DNA of 64,000 nucleotides, from positions 52,962,093 through 53,026,092 of the forward strand of contig OX637392.1 of assembly GCA_951799425.1 (NCBI GenBank). The letters run 5' to 3'. Under the pieces are notes generated by a model. That model was not told the origin of the DNA. It searched no databases and saw nothing but the letters and a program-made list of their open reading frames with translations. Below are positions 41,547 through 53,387 of the stretch, piece after piece (positions within the stretch are counted from its first letter, which is position 1; each line of letters begins with the position of its first letter). The translations under genes and the position numbers were made by a program. The stretch comes from Ilex aquifolium (lineage: Eukaryota > Streptophyta > Magnoliopsida > Aquifoliales > Aquifoliaceae).

Positions 41547-44500
41547 ATGACTGAAGGATTAAAGATTCATGACAATAAAAAGAGTGATGGAAGTGAAGAA
41601 GAAGAAGAAGCCGAAAACACATCATCAATGTCTTTGCAGAAACTTTCATCCTTCGATTTGAACGAAGAAGCCAACACCGAAGGCGATGATCATGGCGATA
41701 CTGAGGTTGCTGATCACCTCAGTATTGAGGATGGGGAGAAAACAGTAGAAGGGAATTCGGAAAATGATAGTAATAGCGGGGGAGGAAAGGAAAAGAAGAC
41801 TAAAGTTCGACAATATGTTCGTTCGAGAACGCCTCGGTTACGTTGGACTCCTGACCTCCATTTCTCCTTTGTCCATGCCATTGAAAGACTTGGTGGGCAT
41901 GAGAGTAAGTTTACTTAGACATTTAAATGTGTCTTGGCAATCAGAATCCATCTTCTATATAATTTCTCCTGTGAGGTCCGTAAGTGCATTAAATAATATT
42001 TTTCACTGAGTTAACTTCGTACTATGATAAAATGTATCGTACGATGAAAGTACAATATCGAACTTATCAAGCACTTCACATAATAGGGCCCTTCATATGA
42101 TATTAGAGTCATTGACCTTTGCGTTATGGAAGCCACATACGCTGTGAGCAGTGGAACGAAGCTGTCTACGAAGCTTTGTTTCTCTCCCCGTAATACTCGA
42201 CTTGTCACTAGCTTAATTCAAAAGGTAATCGATGGTTCCCGATTTTCTCCGGTTTCTGCGATTGTAACTATTTGTCATTCCGATTGTTTCATCCATCAAC
42301 CTTTTTTTTTTATTATTTCAAAATAGCGATATTGTTCTCTAGAGTGCCACATTATTTGGGTCAGGATAGGTATCAAATGAGGACGTTTAGGTTTAAGGGA
42401 TTGACGTGTGTGATAGATTTGAACTTTAAGCCTTCATTTCATTAATTATGTATTCTGAAGTCATACTAATCTATCCCAAAATAAATAATATTGTACAATA
42501 GGGCCGGGTGCGTTACATTTCTATTGGTTAACAACTTAGACTGTCTTTGGCTTTGTGTGCAGAAGCGACACCCAAATTAGTGCTGCAGTCAATGAATGTA
42601 AAAGGACTTGGCATTGCGCACGTAAAGAGTCACTTGCAGGTACTGACATGGTTTGAGAGTTTGTTAGTTTAATTCTCTCTCTTAATGTTTTCCTCTTTCT
42701 GATCACTCATTTTCATAGAAGAAACTTGATGATCTAATACTCTCTCTTAATGTTTTACTCTTTCTGATCACTCATTTTCCATATCAGATGTATAGAAGTA
42801 AGAAACTTGATGATTCTGGGCAAGGTAAAACAGTAAAAACTCAGTTTTTTTTTTAGCCCAGCAAAATCAAGTATTACAAATTCACAGGTTTTGTTTTCCT
42901 TTGACAGTTTTATGCCAAACAAGTAGAGTGATGCAAGGAAGAAATTACTTTCCAGGCATTTTGAGTCAAAGGACTAGTCCTCTTCAGAACTTGAGAATGG
43001 AAAGTGGTGGGATTGTTCTGGCAAGGAATTCTTTAGAAGGCCATCATGCTCAGATTCTTCCACAACATCCTTTCTCCACAGCTTTTGATCTCAAAGCTGT
43101 TTCTTCAAGGTAACCATCTTCCTGATTTGAACAGAAACTCGCATTTGAAAAACCGACTTGTAAGAAAAGGGTGGTGAAGAGTTCATATGCACGTCGTCAA
43201 ACATGTACTTTACTCGGTGAGAAACATAGATTCATAACATACCACCACTCTTTCGCAGTCAATGTTTACGACAACCTACTTTGGCTCGATAACGTGACAG
43301 TTTCCCATCAAATATGCCAACAATTTAATCTGGCTTATGAGTCGCCCCTTCCACGATGGCGACCACAGTGTTACAGTCCATATAATATCCCATCCTATAA
43401 TCGATGTGGTGCCAGGCTTTGATATCCTATGATATGAGTCCATTGGTGGAACTCACATTTAAATCAGGACTCCCTAGAGTTCATACACATCAAAATCCAT
43501 ACTATGTGGGACATTTAGGATCATAACAAAATTGAAGGAAATATATTTGTTTCCATATATTCCTAACTCTCTCTCTCTCTCTTCCAGACAGCAAGAATTG
43601 TTGTCAGACATGAGAAAACCAAGTTCTCTCATAAGCAAAGACACAAGTCAAGACAACAACCTGATCAACACAATGATGTTTCAAAATCAAGACAATCCAT
43701 CTCCTTTGAAGCACATTCATGTCATGGATATAAGCACCAAAAATGGACCCTTGAGACCAAGCCAGTTTCTTGAAGAGAAAAAGTGGCCTCCAAGTGAAAT
43801 CATTGAAAATCAATGGAAAGCGAAAAGGATTCAATCTCCCATTCATCAAAACAGTACAACATCAAGGTCTACTGGGGCAACCTTCTTCATGCAGCAAGCT
43901 GAGTGGAAATGGAGAAGCAGCACAAGGATTAGACAATTTCACTCCCACATGCCTAATCCTAAGATCAAGTCCCACATATTTGAGCCTCAGTTTGAGGCCC
44001 CGTTTCAACTTGAGGTAATTAATTTGTTGCATATCAACACACTATTTCATATAGTTCTCACGACTAGGGTGTCAATTTTATTCATTAACACTAACACGAC
44101 ATGATACAAACCTAAAAATAACATGATCAATTAATTAGAATAATAAATGTATCAGATTAAAACTGATTTGATTTGTTTTCGCTAGGATTTAGATGAAATA
44201 GATTTATAATTTATAAGAGACTCATATTGTAGTGGCCAGAGGACTCACCCAAAAGAAGTTGGGTGCAGTGGTTACACCATGTCAGAAATGTTGATGTGAT
44301 GTAACCATCAAATAAAAAAACTACAAAATAAATAAAATGAGGCTCATTTCCTATCATGGAAGTGGTTATGTATTACATAGTTGAGTGATTTTGAATTTTT
44401 GTGGGACTCACTTACTGACTTGTTTCTGTATTAATGGACGGTTGCACCACATGCTGACTGGCGTGGTATAACGGTACATCCAATATTTTTTCCCCAAAGG

Positions 44501-44978
44501 GTTGCAATGAGATGTCATTTGGGGCCATTTTTCTTACATATGTACCCAAGATCCTTGTGCAAACTTCCTATGGAGAATTCAACACACGTCAATGTATATC
44601 ATCCTATGGATTTGGTTGGGAAAAAAAAAAAACAATGGTCATTCAGTTTTTGGTTACCACAACATGCAATTTTATGTTAACACAACACGAATTCAAAATG
44701 ACATGATCCGAATATGATACAACACGAATAGATCGATAACCCACATCAATCATGCACCAAACCTATTCCCTCTTATTTTTGATTATTTAGTTTTAATTTT
44801 CATTATGCAGGAGAAAAACCTGAAGCATAAGGAATGGTTGCCTGATTTACAGCTACGATTGAGCAGAAGCTCAGGGAACCATGAGGAGAAGACTCCTAGA
44901 AAGAGCCTTCCAGAAATCAACACCATGCTTTCTCTCTCTTTGTCCCCATGTTCTTCAAGGCAAACAAGAAGAACCTAG
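41547..44978 (+). CDS. GARP/Myb-type transcription factor, six exons, intact
   Basis: Exons 41547-41904, 42563-42639, 42788-42824, 42908-43109, 43588-44014 and 44811-44978 all have GT-AG introns in phase, giving 422 residues with no interruption. The single GARP (Myb-like) DNA-binding domain spans about residues 94-152: TPRLRWTPDLHFSFVHAIER from exon 1, ATPKLVLQSMNVKGLGIAHV from exon 2, and SHLQMYR across the exon 2-3 junction. SHLQMYR is the hallmark of this family. An EAR-like repressor motif FDLNE lies at 36-40 within an acidic N-terminus, and a second, LSLSLSP, at 407-413. It therefore probably acts in the nucleus as a transcriptional repressor. I recall a similar layout in Arabidopsis At2g40260-type proteins, relatives of KANADI. 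A polyadenylation-type AATAAA lies at 45175. Confidence 0.95.
44015..44810 (+). other. Intron 5 of the GARP gene, with transposon-like termini
   Basis: A 796-bp intron that holds hAT-style words (AGGGTGTCAA near 44068, ACACGACATGAT, then AACACGAATAG near 44725) and AT-rich filler. This suggests an old MITE, but borders and target duplication are not clear. Confidence 0.35.
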
Positions 44979-45371
44979 CAATGAACCCTCAAAAATTCCC
45001 CAAGCAGAAACTTGGCCTACTGTCATATATATAGATAGAGCACTGGGCTTCATGGAGGCTGAGTACTTGAGATCTGACCATGCATGTTAAAAAGCATAGG
45101 AGTGAGATCTTCCAAGTACTTGTCCTGAAAGCCACTACATAATAGTCATGGTTTTGTATTTTCTTTTGCAACAAAATAAATTATTTTGGGTGAATTGCTA
45201 TAGAATAAGTTATATATTAGATCACCATAAGAAACTTAGAAAAGGGGTATAATGTTCTTTTGAGTGTCTTACTTTTTTGAGAAATGTCATGTTTGTCTGT
45301 GTCAGATCGTATCCGTGTCCAGTGTTTCTTAGCTATTGAGTTTTTTTCATTTTACTTGAATTGGTTTCACA
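44979..45371 (+). other. 3' flank of the GARP gene
   Basis: Includes the AATAAA at 45175-45180, about 200 bases after the stop codon, the most likely polyadenylation signal. Nothing else is recognised. Confidence 0.55.
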
Positions 45372-46361
45372 TTATTTCAAAATCAAATATTTCTTATGTA
45401 TTGGATACGAAAATATCCACCTCTTATTAGATTTGAGACAAAAATAAGACAAAATGAAAAGCCTTATCTTTCTTGTTGGTGCCCCACATACTTTGTAGGA
45501 GAAAGGAACGCAATTTGCGTGCAATTTAGGCAAACTTGGAGTATCTATGAGTGAAAGGGATGTACAAATTGAGTGCAGAGCCCCATATATATAGTCAAAT
45601 AATAATGCAAAATAACCAGAATACTCCTCTGGTCTAGGCAATACATAAAAGTCATAGTAAGGGTAAAAAATGAAAAAACCAGAAAAAACTAGACTTTAAC
45701 TCCTACACTCCCCCTCAAGTTAGGCGCAAAAATGTCAACTAAGCTAAGCTTGACAACAGAGTCCTGGAGAATGGATAAAGTAACAGGTTTGGTGAAAACA
45801 TCTGCAATTTGATCACTGGTCCTCACAAACAATGGAGTAACAATACCACAACTAACCTTCTCCCGAAGAAAGTGAACGTCGATCTCTATATGCTTCATCA
45901 TCTCATGTAGTACAGAGTCAAAGGTGAGCTGAATAGCAGATCGATTATCACAATATAATATGGATGAATAAGTCACTAGAAATCTCAACTCACCAAGAAT
46001 CGATCGTAGCCAGATGATCTCACACGTGTTAAGTGCCAGTGCCCGATATTTTGCTTCTGTTGAAGAGCAGGAAACAACTGCCCTGCTTCTTGCTCTTCCA
46101 AGAGATAAGATGAGTTCCTCAAAAAGCGCAAAATCCTGTAGTAGATCGACCGTCACATGTTCTCCCATAATATGAATCTGAATAACAAGCTAGAGAACCA
46201 ATCTGAGATCCTGATGCATAGAACAACCCAAGTCCAAGGCAAGACTTGAGGTACCGAAGAATATGATAAACTACATCAGGATGAGGCTGACATGATTTGT
46301 GCATGAACTGACTAACTCGGTTGACAGTGATGATGCACAAAATAGACTTATGCAAGATCAA
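45372..46361 (-). mobile_element. Ty1/Copia retrotransposon fragment (RNase H end plus LTR)
   Basis: The minus strand carries the end of a Copia polymerase: the connection region (QPHPDVVYHILRYLKSCLGL) and RNase H (SSTEAKYRALALNTCEIIWL, LYCDNRSAIQL, MKHIEIDVHFLREKV, VRTSDQIADVFTKPVT). A polypurine tract (complement of 45708-45720) and the start of an LTR (TGTAGGAG at 45707) follow. Only this 3' part remains. It is a fossil with several breaks, and the outer end of the LTR is not defined. Confidence 0.85.
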
Positions 46362-46369
46362 CAGTCTAG

Positions 46370-46536
46370 TGGATGATGAAAGGGAATTAATGAGACAATT
46401 AATAAAGCAACCAATGACAAAAAGGTAAATATTGGGTCAACACACAGATATATAGTGGTTCGGTCCAGATGACATACTCTACTCTGGAAAACTGCAATGA
46501 TGGTCAGAGAACCTTTATTAATGAAATAAGGTGAAC

Positions 46537-46567
<31 letters not shown>

Positions 46568-46948
46568 CAATGGTTAGCTCCGGGAGGGGGATGATAACTA
46601 GGAGAGAGAAAATTTATGTGAGGGGTGTGTAGAGAGGTGTAGAGATAGATCATGCCCTCTCATGTAGAGAGAACTTACAATTTATAAGCACAGAGCCTTG
46701 GTTAAGGCGGTGACTCGAGGACAAATGTACTAGTTTTTAGGGGTGCTACAAAAGGTAAGTACAATTAAATGTTATTTTGATCTTCGAGAGTGAGCATCCC
46801 GATAATTACTTCCCACGTGCTCTAATTATTCTTGGACTCCTTGGACCTTGGGTTGGGTCGGATTCACGAACTAGGTTTGACTTGCCTTTTAGCTGATTTG
46901 GGCTTACTTGATTTATTGGGCCTGACCGAATTGAATATGGGCTCATCA
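46370..46948 (-). repeat. LTR of an unclassified retroelement
   Basis: Begins TGGATGATG and ends CTCATCA on the plus strand, with a purine-rich primer-like tract on the minus strand just outside (complement of 46949-46965). It contains GTGGTTCGGTCC and AACCTTTATTAATG words common in plant LTRs, and a (GA)n run at 46541-46567. The interior is not present; the sequence beyond runs into (AT)n and the pararetrovirus. Confidence 0.6.
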
Positions 46949-47131
46949 TTTTGCCCCCATGCCCCAAACCCTGATGGTGGTAAAATGGGTTGAGGACATG
47001 AGTGAGTCCTTTATTTCAGGTGGCTTGCTTCCCACGGTAGCTTTACTGTTAAATGTTCATCGCAAAGGTACCCAATTTCTTGATATCCTTAATGAAAAAA
47101 TCCCCTTTTCAATCTAGGGCATGGCTCTCTG

Positions 47132-47133
<2 letters not shown>

Positions 47134-47178
<45 letters not shown>
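47134..47178. repeat. (AT)n microsatellite at the left edge of the pararetrovirus locus
   Basis: Uninterrupted AT dinucleotides. The viral terminal sequence starts directly after it. A second (AT)n marks the far edge at 61203-61218. Confidence 0.95.
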
Positions 47179-47180
<2 letters not shown>

Positions 47181-47244
47181 TCCATTTATATCTACAGCTT
47201 GTGATTCTCCTCACATCTCATGTCTTTCCGCACTTGTTTTATTT

Positions 47245-47257
47245 TGGTATCAGAGCC
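47245..47257 (+). other. Primer-binding site (tRNA-Met type) of pararetrovirus copy 1
   Basis: TGGTATCAGAGCC, complementary to the 3' end of initiator tRNA-Met, the primer used by plant pararetroviruses. Confidence 0.92.
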
Positions 47258-47547
47258 ATTTGACGGCCTGGATAGTTATCTTTAGTGTTCTATTTGCATA
47301 AGTCTTACTTGTTTTAAATCTCTGTCTTTTCATTTATTAAATCACTTCTTAGTTTAGTCTCACTTGGTCACCCAGCCTTTGTCTATCCAAGAGTGTGTAA
47401 GCCTCTTTGTCTATCCCGTTTGTAAGTCCAGGTGTGGCAGTTAAGGGATTTTAGGCGAGAAACTGAGGGTAAAACAGATTAGGGGGTATGTACCAAGTAG
47501 CTAAAATCTAAGTAGTAATTTAAAATTTGAAAAACTTTGATTTAAAT

Positions 47548-48768
47548 ATGAGTAGATTATTCAAATCTAACTCTAGAGCTAGCTCATCTAGATCTTCATC
47601 TAGTACTATACCAAATATAGTAAATGAAGAAGAACATGAGTATCATGAGTCTAAAGTAAAATGGAGTGATTGAAACATTCCAAAAGTCCCCCAAAGGGAA
47701 ATTTACAACACTAGTTGGCTCCCTACAGCCTTTAATGCTACACTACAAGTCAATACTATTGAACAAGTTCATCCTCTCAAAAACGAGGAAGAAATTTGCC
47801 AGCTCCTCAATAAGGAAGCTTTAAAAAGACATAGGTCTAAAGGATTTAAATTTATCCATTTAGGTCTAGTACAAGTTGCAATTAAACCATTATTAACAAT
47901 GGGAACAAATACTTCAGTTTTGTTAACCCTAAGAGATGGAGGGTTTACAGTTTATAAACCTAGCATTTTAGGGATAATGGAAGCAGGCCTCCATCAAGGA
48001 CTTGTGTATTTTAATTGTTTCTCAGACTTCACATTAAGTTTAACTTGTGGTAAAACACCCAAAGCCCTTACTTTAGGTGTAAAACATAATGGTGATATTA
48101 CAAAACTTGAAGCTGGAACAGAATCCATAGTACTCATCTATAGTATCTATTACAAATACATTACCACTAATCTGAATGTACATGCATTAAGTAAAAGTCC
48201 TAGGGAAAGTACTCTGTTAATGCAAGCTAGTACTACTGAATCTAACATGCAAGTCCCTAAAAGACTTTTATGGAAAGATGTAGAATTACCAGAACACTGG
48301 ATAGTTGAAAATGAAAATTATAATAAAGATACTAAAATTCAGACCACTAATGTCGAACATGTCCAGCAGCTTACTGACGGTTCAGTAAGAATATCCTTTG
48401 ATGGTGCAAGATCCCATAAATCTAGCATGTCATCAATTCCTCCTAGTTTGTTTAATAAACCTATTAGGATTAATGAAGGACGAAAATCTGAATCTTATTC
48501 TAGTATATCCAGAAGAGATAAAGAAATTTCTGAAGAACTAGAAAAAAGATTTAAGTTAAAAGGAATTGATAACTCCTCCTCCTCCATTAGTAGGCCTTAC
48601 TACACTCCTGTAAGTGTGCCATTACAATCTAGATTTAGTGAATTCAAAGAAGTTGAAAAAGAAGACTTGGCTCCACCTTTTTCCCCTTCTATTAGTGACT
48701 TTGATGGTAACCTAGGTGAAGAGGCCCCAATTAGCCATCACTTATGCACTATCACTAGAGAAAAATAA
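47548..48768 (+). pseudogene. Pararetrovirus copy 1 movement-protein region
   Basis: Starts MSRLFKSNSR and contains the 30K-type movement-protein core: FKFIHLGLVQVAIKPLL, TSVLLTLRD, ILGIMEAGLHQGLVYFNC, then YYKYITTNLNVHALS. Movement proteins of this superfamily open plasmodesmata for cell-to-cell spread. A linker rich in Ser and Lys follows. Fossil. Confidence 0.88.
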
Positions 48769-48774
48769 TTTTTT

Positions 48775-49650
48775 ATGCCTGATATTTACAAGTTAATGAA
48801 AAAATTCAAATCTGAGGAAAACAAGCCCCTTAGGCGAGGATTTGAAAGTTTAACTAGTAAAAGACAGGAAGAAATTAGAAAAGAATGGATTAAATTAATG
48901 TATAAATTAGAATCTGAAATTGCCTTAACTGACTTCCTTGATAACTTCCACAAAGAAGTAAAAGTAGTAACTAAGCATATCTGGAAGACAGAAAATACCA
49001 CTGTTTCCTCTAGTCATCCTCCTATAGAGACTTTTACAGTTAAGTATATGAACAAAGATGTTACAGCCTCTCCTTTTAAGATTCCCATTAGTGAATCAGA
49101 AAAGAAAATAGTTGAACAAGTTAATTTTACCAACCAAAGCCTAATCACTATAGGAAAACAGTTGGATAAAATTGAAACTAAAATTGATGAAATCAGACCA
49201 TCTCCAAGTAAATTAGAGAAACCTCTAATTAATCTACCTGAAGATAGGAAAAATTTAGGTTTAAAAGATAAACAGATTGTTCAACAGATTGATGCACTAC
49301 TTCGAAAGACCGAAGCCATTGGTTCGTCTCAGATCACAGTCATCAACCAAACATCTGATGATTCAGAACATAGTAGCACAAAAAGCTCCTCTAATTCTGA
49401 CTCTGAAATTGAAAATTTGGAAAAACAGTTTGCTGACCACAATATAAACCAACTGGGTTCAATTAAACCTATTTCCAAAATTAATAAATTAATAACGGTC
49501 CCTACTAGTTCCACTAAGAATTGGTATTCTAGACCTACACCACCTGATCTTCAATTTGAAGAAAAGAATATTTCTAATCAGTTTTCTGTTCAGTCTAGAT
49601 GCATGTCTGTCAAGATGATGTATGTTTTAAAACATCATTCATACTTGTAA
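48775..49650 (+). pseudogene. Pararetrovirus copy 1 linker/coiled-coil region
   Basis: Downstream of the movement protein: a charged, coiled-coil-prone region (KKIVEQVNFTNQSLITIGKQ, LDKIETKIDEIRPSPSKLEK) with a Ser-rich acidic stretch. Its position resembles the virion-associated region of other caulimovirids. The same sequence is present in copy 2. Fossil. Confidence 0.75.
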
Positions 49651-51371
49651 AAGACATGACTGACTCAGTCATTTTTGGTTTACCATTTGTATATCTTTTG
49701 TATCCTTTTACAACAGGTACAGATGGGCTATCAACCAAGCCTTTTGGTCAAACTGTAAATTTTAAATTTATAACTAAACCTGAAGAAAAACAATTAAGGC
49801 AGCTCAAAGATTGTTCAATCTCTAAGTCCCTTAATGTTATCAACAGGAAAATTAATCAAGTGAAATTTCTCCAAGAAGAAATTAATCACCTTAGGATTAA
49901 TGAACAATTAACCAACCCAATCTTAATACAAAAGATTGAAAGGTTTAAAGAAAAATTGGAAGTAGAAGTTTGTTCTACCCTTCCTACGGTTTTCTGACAT
50001 AGGAAGAAGCACATGGTAAGACTTCCATATATTAAAGGATTTAGTGAGGCAAATATCCCCACTAAGTCTAGACCTATTCAGATGAACCATGAAGTAATGG
50101 AAATCTGCAAGAAAGAGATTTCTGAATTACTCAAAAATGGTATTATCAGAAATAGCAAATCTCCTTGGTCATGCCCAGCTTTCTATGTCATCAAAAATGC
50201 AGAATTAGAAAGAGGCGTCCCAAGACTTGTAATTAATTACAAACCATTAAATGCTGTTTTGGAATGGATCAGGTACCCAATTCCAAATAAACAGGATTTA
50301 ATTAAAAGACTCAGTAAGTCTATAATATTTTAAAATTTTGATCTTAAAAGTGGTTATTGGCAGATTCAAATCTATCCAGAAGATAGATATAAGACTGCCT
50401 TTGTAACTCCTTTTGGTCATTATGAATGGAATGTAATGGCATTTGGGTTAAAAAAATGCTCCTAGTGAATTCCAGAACATAATGAATGAAATATTTAATT
50501 GCATTAGTCATTTCTCTATTGTCTATATAGATGATATTCTCATCTTCTCCAGGTCAATAGAAGAGCATTGGAAACATCTTAATACCTTTGTTGAGATTGT
50601 TAAACAAAATGGTTTAGTCATCTCTGCCCCTAAGATTAAGTTGTTTCAAACCTCAGTAAGGTTTCTTGGATATAATATCCAACAGTCTACTATTGTTCCC
50701 ATCAGTAGGTCTATCCAATTTGCGGATAAATTCCCGGATGAGATCACTGATAAAACTCAATTGCAAAGGTTCTTAGGTTCCCTAAACTATGTTTCTGACT
50801 TCTATCAGGATTTTAGGAAAACCGTTAAGCCTCTGTATAACAGACTCAAAGGAAATCCTTCTCCTTGGACATCTGTTCATACTTCTATTGTGAAACAGGT
50901 CAAACAGTTCATCAAAACCTTGCCCTGTCTTGGAATACCATCTTTTGATTCCTTTAAAATCATTCAGACTGATGCCTCCGATGTTGGTTACGGTGGTATC
51001 CTCCTTCAGCGAGAATCTCCTAATTCTCCTGAACAAATTGTCCGGTTCCATTCTGGAATTTGGAACAAAGCACAAGCAAACTATAGTACTATTAAAAAAG
51101 AAATTTTATCTATTGTCCTGTGTGTCTCAAAATTCTAGGATGATATATTAAATCAGAAATTTCTAATTCGCGTCGACTGTAAATCAGCAAAACATGTTTT
51201 AGAAAAAGATGTTCAAAATATTGCTAGTAAGCAAATTTTTGCCAGATGACAATCTATTTTGAGTATTTTCGATTTTGACATCGAATATATTAAAGGCAGT
51301 AATAATTGTATCCCTGATTTCCTAACGTGTGAATTTCTGCAGGAACCTCATGGCGGACAAGAACAAAAATA
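49651..51371 (+). pseudogene. Pararetrovirus copy 1 reverse transcriptase/RNase H region
   Basis: Contains the end of the protease region (DMTDSVIFGLPFVYLLYP) and the start of reverse transcriptase (SPWSCPAFYVIKNAELERGV, LVINYKPLNAVLEWIRYPIP). The catalytic YIDDILIFSRS and RNase H (FKIIQTDASDVGYGGILLQR) follow. The end of the frame overlaps the ATG of the next ORF by 22 bases. Fossil with several breaks. Confidence 0.9.
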
Positions 51372-52743
51372 AGCCTGAATCCTCTTCCAAACACGGGAGG
51401 GATACTGGGAAAAATAAACAACTTTTTGCCTTACCTAGCCCAAACCAATTGCCAGCCCAAACAGCCGCAATTGATTTAACCAATCGTTTCCACTCTTTGG
51501 GAAACCCTAATCCAGTAAGACCAGTAGCCCAATCTACTTCTTCCTTAGTCACCAGGCCAGTAGCCCTGCTGACTACTACTGTCAACCCACTTACCTTCAA
51601 ACAAATGGCCCAACAACCACCCATCAGGCCTCCTAGCCAGGTTGTTAACCCATATATTCCTCACCATTTCGAGTCAGCCCATAAAGGCCCAGTGGTGGAT
51701 TACATCAAGGCTTATACACAGAATGTATTTGCCATTGAACCGCCCTATGTTCATCTGACTGATCCCATTGACCTAGTCAATGCTTTTATTGAACCAGGAT
51801 GGACCTTTATCCCATCAAATCCTGAGGAAACCCATAGTTTCTATCAGGATATCCTGTTCTTCACCAAGTCAATCTTTGTTAAACCAATTAATGATAAGTT
51901 TAACCCAAAAAAGGTTATCTATCATTCTTTGATTATTTTGAAGATTATTTTTGTCAGTGAATGGGGATCTCACCCTTCTTTGCTCCGAGACCTTCCATAC
52001 GACAACAGACAATTTAATTACTATGATTATAAAGAATCATGGTTTAAAATCTTACTCCACCAGAATGAGGACTACTCCCATTCATGGTTCCTTAATTTCC
52101 ATAAAGATTTCAAGAGCCAGATTCCTGCCTGGTTCGCACAGTGGTGGTTTATGCATGGCCCCATTCCTGAAATCTTTCCTGCTGATCTCCAAGATCAGAT
52201 TACTGTATTCTCATCTATTTACCGTTCTAGTAAACATGAGAGTCAGTTTCCTTTTTTACTAATGTTTATTTGCAGGTACAAAGTCTCATGGATACTCAAG
52301 TGGAAATGGGAAATTGCTGGATATAATGTAGTCAGGTAATTCTATGCCAAATGGTGGCCTAGGTTCCAGCAGAGTGACATTATCACTCTTGTCAAACAAT
52401 AATTTCCAGTCAAGGTTCTAACCCTTGTAGCGGTGCCAGCAACCTTGCCTCCAGTAACTCCAGTTAAGGACATTGCTAGTCCTTCCACAGTCCCATTGAA
52501 GTTGGAAAAATCCTCTGCTAAGGATTCCAGCAAACAGCGAAAATCCTCCTCTAAGGATTCAAGCAAGAAGAAGACTGCCAAAATCTTACTATTGGCACAA
52601 AAGCTTCTTGATAATTCAGACAATGACAGTGATTCATCTGTATCCTCCCAGGCGTCTATAAATGCATCTCTGGATCCCTTCCAAGACAGCCAAGACCCTT
52701 ATGCAGGATATGATGACCTCACTCCTGATCTGGCTTCTCCTTG
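51350..52743 (+). pseudogene. Pararetrovirus copy 1 second ORF (unknown function)
   Basis: Starts MADKNKNKPESSSKHGRDTG, overlapping the RNase H end. The middle part is globular and rich in aromatic residues (PAWFAQWWFMHGPIPEIFPA). The end is Ser/Lys-rich and acidic. An ORF of this kind behind the polymerase is a feature of florendoviruses; its role is unknown. Fossil. It is absent from copy 2, which starts inside the reverse transcriptase. Confidence 0.75.
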
Positions 52744-53387
52744 ATTCTTACCATTACCCGTGATAGCTTCAATCACTACTTCCCCCACTAGTGGAAGAAA
52801 AGCTGTCTGTCACGTGTAACGATAAGGCATCAATTTGTGAGCCTGGCTCTTTCCCCTAGTAAAGCAGCCGACAGTCATTTTTCAGATCTGTTTTCCACCA
52901 AAAGTAGATTTTCCAGACAACAACAGGGCCTATTAGTCCCTTTAGTCCACAATTACCCTGAGTAAAAGTCATTTACTCCACCTTTTCCACCAAAAGCAGA
53001 AGGTGAAAGACTTTACCCAGAGTTAAAACAAAAGGGAAATCATTACAACGATTCCCTCTGAAGTTCTTACCTCTATATAAGGCCTTCTCCATTTCATTTG
53101 TAATCAAGTCTTGTTAGACACTACTACAAGCCTTGAAATACTTTCCTCTCCCTTCTCTTATATTGTAAGCCTTCTTCATGATGCAAAAGAAGAGCTCATT
53201 CCTATTCCGCTTATCTCCACTAGACCTTTAGTTCTAGTGTTGTAAGTACTTGTATTTATTTTGTAAATTGTATGTTTGGTTAAAAGATTTTCTTCAGTAA
53301 AGAAAATTATATTATCCATTTATATCTACAGCTTGTGATTCTCCTCACATCTCATGTCTTTCTGCACTTGTTTTATTTTGGTATCAG
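52744..53387 (+). promoter_or_regulatory. Pararetrovirus promoter and terminal region
   Basis: A TATA box TATATAA lies at 53074-53080, with a leader start a few tens of bases downstream, near TTGTAATCAAGTCTTG. The region then runs through the R-like sequence into the primer site at 53375-53387. This is the expected site for pregenomic RNA transcription, fully present in copy 1. About 100 bp upstream are two near-repeats of the CACCAAAAG(T/C)AGA word (52897 and 52990), possibly promoter elements. Confidence 0.75.

Larger units (their letters stand above)
47179..53387 (+). mobile_element. Endogenous pararetrovirus copy 1 (Florendovirus-like, + strand)
   Basis: A nearly genome-length Caulimoviridae copy. 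The terminal sequence TCTCCATTTATATCTACAGC precedes the primer site and recurs at 53309-53387, so the copy shows terminal redundancy expected of a circular genome. Parts: tRNA-Met-type primer site, movement protein, coat-associated region, protease/RT/RNase H, a second ORF overlapping the first, then the pregenomic RNA promoter. The two-ORF layout with an overlapping second ORF fits Florendovirus as I recall it. It is broken, with about five or more breaks. It is close to identical to copy 2, so both derive from the same recent virus lineage. Confidence 0.92.

Noticed and set aside
43171-43422. 83-codon ORF in intron 4 of the GARP gene
   Set aside because: Lies between well-defined exons 4 and 5 and has no domain or codon signal; treated as intron.
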